The notes below the pieces were generated by a model. That model made no database searches. It saw only the letters and a list, made by a program, of their open reading frames with translations, and was not told the DNA's origin. Below, one piece after another: positions 5,590-8,505 of a stretch of DNA of 8,505 bases. The stretch covers positions 1 through 8,505 of the forward strand of contig JAPPMR010000491.1 in assembly GCA_028818995.1 (NCBI GenBank), given 5' to 3'. The position numbers were made by a program, and so were the translations under genes. Within the stretch, counting starts at the first letter, position 1; every line of letters begins with the position of its first letter. The stretch comes from Candidatus Poribacteria bacterium (GTDB taxonomy: Bacteria; Poribacteria; WGA-4E; WGA-3G).

Positions 5590-7980
5590 ATGTCTAAACG
5601 TGAAGAATTCATAGCAGCAATCAACATTTTCATCGCTGCTTCACAGTCAATCACAGCAGAACAACGTATCGGTCTGCTCCAGCAGGCGGTACAGGAGTAT
5701 GGTCTCTCTGCTGATGACGCTGATGAAATTCTGAAAGCATCAGGGTTAATTGTCGGTGACAGGGCAAACTTTTTTGAAGTTCTGGGACTGTCCTTTGAAG
5801 AACTTCAAAACCAGAGCGAACCTAAAATTGCAAATCGCGTTGATGAAGCACACAAAAAATTGTATAGTGAATCATTGGTAGCAGGGGGTCGTCCTCGCAC
5901 CGATGGCAGAACAGAAGAACAGTGGCGCGAACTCTTGAATCGAGCACATGATACGCTAAAAGACCCACAAAAGCGGGTTGAACACATCGCAACGTTACAG
6001 ACTGAAATATTGCAACCTATTGATCTTACCTCGCGGCAGGAGTTCCCTACATCCGAAAGAACATCTTTAGGAATCTCAACCCCAGAAGAACAAACAGAGA
6101 CAAAAGAAGTTGCTGCGTTTACAACACAACGTCCTGAATTAAAGGGTATTTCAAAGTGGATTTTTGAGATTAGTGCTGTCTTTTTTGTTGGTTTCTACAT
6201 TTACAGTGCCGGTTTCGGTTCTGCTGCTGAACAATTCCATCTCGGTTTATACTTACTATTCACATTCTCCCTAATTGGCATTCTCTATAAATTCCGACAA
6301 AGTTCTCCCGCTTCGCGTCCATCCATTATTGACATGCTGTTGGTATGCCTGAGCGTCTGTGCAATCGGTTATTGGATTATAGATTATCCCAATATTGTAA
6401 ACCGAGCAGGTGCATATAAGGATTTAGATGTTTTGATGGGTGCAATGGGACTCATCATCAGTTTTGAAATGAGTAGGCGCACAGTTGGATGGGGATTACC
6501 TATTATCGCCGCCGTCGGTATTCTATATGCCTTGTTTGGTCATATTATGCCGGAAACTATCTCACACCCAGGCTTCTCGTTCAGACGGATTATTGAACAC
6601 TGCTTTTTTGGTCAAGATGGGATTTTCGGTATTATGGCAAACGTGATGGCGACTTATGTGATTCTTTTTATCTTTTTTGGTGCGTTTTTGGAAAAATCTG
6701 GTGTAGGTCAATTCTTTATCGACCTACCGATGTCGTTAACAGGCAAATCAATTGGTGGTGCTGCGAAGGTTTCTGTTGTTACCTCTGGTTTCTTCGGTTC
6801 TGTTGCGGGTAGTGCAATCGCAAACACTGTTACCACTGGGGCTTTTACCATCCCGTTGATGAAGAGGACCGGTTTTCGTCCACATATCGCGGGTGCTGTT
6901 GAAGCATCAGCCTCGGTTGGAGGTCAATTCCTACCACCGGTGATGGGGGCAGGCGCATTCCTCATAGCAGAAAGGACAGGAGCACCCTATAGCAAAATCG
7001 CGCTCATATCAATTGTGCCAGCAGTTCTCTATTTCTTATCTGTATGGGTAATGGTACATTTTGAGGCAAAGAAACAGGGACTTGAACCGATACCAGAAGC
7101 AGAAATACCCAAACTCTTTACACTTCTTAAAACGGGTTGGTTTTACCTATTACCGTTGATAACGCTCATTCTATCTCTTATGAGAGGTTATTCTGCTTAC
7201 AAATCAGCATTTTTCTCAATTCTCGTCACGATTGTCGTTAGTTACTTTCGTCCGGAAACGAGGTTAACACCGAAACGTATTTGGGAAGCGATGGTCACCG
7301 GTGCGAAAAACTCACTTGCTATTGGCGGTGCAGTTGGCACGATAGGTATAATTGTTGCCATCATTGATCTGACAGGTTTAGGTAGGATATTTCCAGATTT
7401 AGTGTTATCAGTCGCAGGGGATAACAGAGCGATTGCAGTGTTACTCCTCGCAGCCGCCTCCTTAATCTTAGGGATGGGAATTCCGGTCACTGCCGCCTAT
7501 CTCATCACCTCATCACTCGCTGTACCAATTCTTACAACGCCAGAGATGGGTATACCGGTCATTGCTGCTCACTTGATTATCTTCTGGCTTAGTCAAGATT
7601 CTAATATCACACCACCCGTTGCGTTGGGGGCTTATGCGGGTGCAGCAATCGCACGCGCAGACCCATGGAAAACAGGATGGGCATGCTTTAAATTTGCTAA
7701 ATTGCTATACATCATGCCTCTCTTGTTTGCCTATACACATATCCTGTTTATTGCAGGCACGCCATTTCAATATGTGATGTCTACCGTAACAGCATTGGTC
7801 GGTACTGTCATCTTTTCGGTTGTGACGATGGGCTATTTTATGCGGAAAACGCATTGGTATGAATCTATTCTACTCGCACTCGCAGCATTTCTCGCATACA
7901 CCAACACTCTCTGGACTTTCATCCCCGCAATAGCACTTGTCGGCATTGTGTTCGTTTATCAGAAACGTACCGAAACGTAG
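5590..7980 (+). CDS. TRAP transporter fused permease with J-like N-terminal domain
   Basis: A 796-residue protein. Residues about 188-790 form a fused small-plus-large TRAP permease (TAXI-type, DctQM fusion) with many membrane helices. Typical segments are VILFIFFGAFLEKSGVGQFF (357-376), TSGFFGSVAGSAIANTVTTG (398-417), GAVEASASVGGQFLPPVMGA (435-454) and SNITPPVALGAYAGAAIA (671-688). Such permeases import organic acids or similar solutes by ion symport with a periplasmic binding protein, which is missing here. The first 180 residues are extra, cytoplasmic and hydrophilic: a helical part (1-57), then a J-domain-like part with NFFEVLGLS (60-68), AHKKLY (87-92) and WRELLNRAHDTLKDPQKRVEHI (112-133). 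The catalytic HPD of true DnaJ is absent. No other methionine occurs before M249, so the fusion is not a mis-set start. A weak GGTGGA site (5577-5582) precedes the ATG. The 168-base gap before the gene shows no clear promoter. Confidence 0.9.
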   Translation: MSKREEFIAAINIFIAASQSITAEQRIGLLQQAVQEYGLSADDADEILKASGLIVGDRANFFEVLGLSFEELQNQSEPKIANRVDEAHKKLYSESLVAGGRPRTDGRTEEQWRELLNRAHDTLKDPQKRVEHIATLQTEILQPIDLTSRQEFPTSERTSLGISTPEEQTETKEVAAFTTQRPELKGISKWIFEISAVFFVGFYIYSAGFGSAAEQFHLGLYLLFTFSLIGILYKFRQSSPASRPSIIDMLLVCLSVCAIGYWIIDYPNIVNRAGAYKDLDVLMGAMGLIISFEMSRRTVGWGLPIIAAVGILYALFGHIMPETISHPGFSFRRIIEHCFFGQDGIFGIMANVMATYVILFIFFGAFLEKSGVGQFFIDLPMSLTGKSIGGAAKVSVVTSGFFGSVAGSAIANTVTTGAFTIPLMKRTGFRPHIAGAVEASASVGGQFLPPVMGAGAFLIAERTGAPYSKIALISIVPAVLYFLSVWVMVHFEAKKQGLEPIPEAEIPKLFTLLKTGWFYLLPLITLILSLMRGYSAYKSAFFSILVTIVVSYFRPETRLTPKRIWEAMVTGAKNSLAIGGAVGTIGIIVAIIDLTGLGRIFPDLVLSVAGDNRAIAVLLLAAASLILGMGIPVTAAYLITSSLAVPILTTPEMGIPVIAAHLIIFWLSQDSNITPPVALGAYAGAAIARADPWKTGWACFKFAKLLYIMPLLFAYTHILFIAGTPFQYVMSTVTALVGTVIFSVVTMGYFMRKTHWYESILLALAAFLAYTNTLWTFIPAIALVGIVFVYQKRTET

Positions 7981-7994
7981 GCTAACGCTTCGGT
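7969..7994. terminator. Hairpin shared by two convergent stop codons
   Basis: ACCGAA (7969-7974) pairs with TTCGGT (7989-7994). After one A-C mismatch, CGT (7976-7978) pairs with ACG (7985-7987), leaving a 6-base loop AGGCTA. The loop region carries the TRAP gene stop (TAG 7978-7980) and the opposing gene's stop (CTA 7982-7984). The hairpin works on both strands, but neither side has a real T-run, so it may be a weak bidirectional terminator or an RNA end-stabilising element. Confidence 0.45.
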
Positions 7995-8505
7995 GTGTCT
8001 ACAATCTCTTGAAGTCGTTTCAAAATGTTATCTGCTGCACGCCGAGATGTGTCATCATTGAAATCATTTACTGCCTTGCCTGCTTGGTAAAGATTCCCCA
8101 GATAGTATCGCTGAAAAATAAAGTACGTCCATGTTACCGCATCTACGTAATGTCCATCCAGAACGCTATCAACAGCAACAAAGCCAAAAACGCCATTGAG
8201 TGCAAGCGCGTTTAATCCATCTCGCCAATTGCTTGCGTAGACCTGCCCTGTTCCCGGAAGGATTGCAGACAATACCTTAGCAACTTTGGGAGATTTCTGT
8301 GGTAGATTAACTGCTTTGTCTAAAAGTTTATCCAGCATTTCATCTGTGGTATAGTGTCGTAACACCTCGCGCGCTTCTTCCCATCGAAACTGATAAACGT
8401 AGACAACAGCTTGCAAGAAAAGTGCGCGTTGATACAGCGGTCCAGAGGTGGTGCGCATTGTTACTCTAATCAATTCAAATCTGGCAAGATCGTAATTCTG
8501 TGAGG
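7982..8505 (-). CDS. Membrane protein with TPR-like part and PGxGQxY domain, 5' end missing
   Basis: The reading frame on the minus strand is open to the window edge (residues SQNYDLARFELIRVTMRT precede any likely start), so the gene starts beyond 8505; only its C-terminal about 174 residues are visible. The first part (YQRALFLQAVVYVYQFRWEEAREVLRHY, shown here in overview) has the helical spacing of TPR-like repeats. The second part begins KVAKVLSAILPGTGQVYASN and continues with a hydrophobic stretch ALALNGVFGFVAVDSVLDG and a further one ending YYLGNLYQAG. The PGxGQxY signature followed by membrane helices recurs in uncharacterised bacterial membrane proteins with N-terminal repeats, as I recall; no biochemical function is known to me. 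The tail is charged. Its TAG stop faces the TRAP gene stop with one base between them. Confidence 0.75.
   Translation of the reverse strand, partial: SQNYDLARFELIRVTMRTTSGPLYQRALFLQAVVYVYQFRWEEAREVLRHYTTDEMLDKLLDKAVNLPQKSPKVAKVLSAILPGTGQVYASNWRDGLNALALNGVFGFVAVDSVLDGHYVDAVTWTYFIFQRYYLGNLYQAGKAVNDFNDDTSRRAADNILKRLQEIVDTPKR

Noticed and set aside
7937..8215. A 92-codon plus-strand frame across the convergent gene ends
   Set aside because: It overlaps the end of the TRAP gene and runs antisense to the PGxGQxY gene, with no ribosome site and a composition unlike a real protein.
1..8505. CRISPR array, tRNA or rRNA genes, transposase, or defence system
   Set aside because: No regularly spaced repeats, cloverleaf sequence, rRNA-like sequence, transposase motifs or known defence proteins were found on either strand.

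Overview
The window looks like chromosome from an uncultured, moderately AT-rich, Gram-negative (diderm) bacterium. The best guess is a Candidatus Poribacteria-like lineage. I infer this from a phytanoyl-CoA dioxygenase (PhyH) family protein, a TPR protein, and short palindromic intergenic elements of a style I associate with those genomes (a 'GTTGGGTTGAAC' inverted repeat and a 'GGAGCGGTT' hairpin). No marker gene in the window proves the taxonomy. An outer-membrane barrel with a signal peptide supports a diderm cell.

Layout. Positions 2-232 hold the C-terminal end of a TPR protein. A sigma70-like promoter (266-295) precedes a 178-residue protein (327-863) whose C-terminal half reads as an Hfq/Sm-like domain and whose N-terminal half may be a second, degenerate copy. 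The gap at 864-1021 has an exact match to the sigma-54 -24/-12 core (878-892), then a long inverted repeat followed by a T-run (922-995), then a near-perfect Shine-Dalgarno sequence for a PhyH-type Fe(II)/2-oxoglutarate dioxygenase (1022-1918). An FtsX/MacB-type ABC permease (1930-3108) starts 11 bases after it. A 253-base gap holding two further palindromic elements separates this from the ABC ATPase (3362-4036), whose stop overlaps the TTG start of a predicted outer-membrane beta-barrel protein (4033-5421). A 796-residue fused TRAP transporter permease follows (5590-7980). Its N-terminus carries an extra, J-domain-like cytoplasmic region. A convergent gene on the minus strand (7982-8505, incomplete at its 5' end) encodes a membrane protein with a TPR-like part and a PGxGQxY segment. 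The two stop codons are one base apart, under a shared hairpin.

How the genes may work together. Dioxygenase, ABC permease, ABC ATPase and outer-membrane protein are co-directional and could form one export or envelope unit acting on a hydroxylated lipid or metabolite, possibly under sigma-54 control. This is inference: no periplasmic adaptor or TolC-like protein is present. The TRAP permease would take up an organic acid or similar solute by ion symport, but its binding protein is not in the window. The most unusual items are the J-like/TRAP fusion, the tandem Sm-like protein, the sigma-54 site with a possible attenuator, and the hairpin spanning two convergent stop codons.
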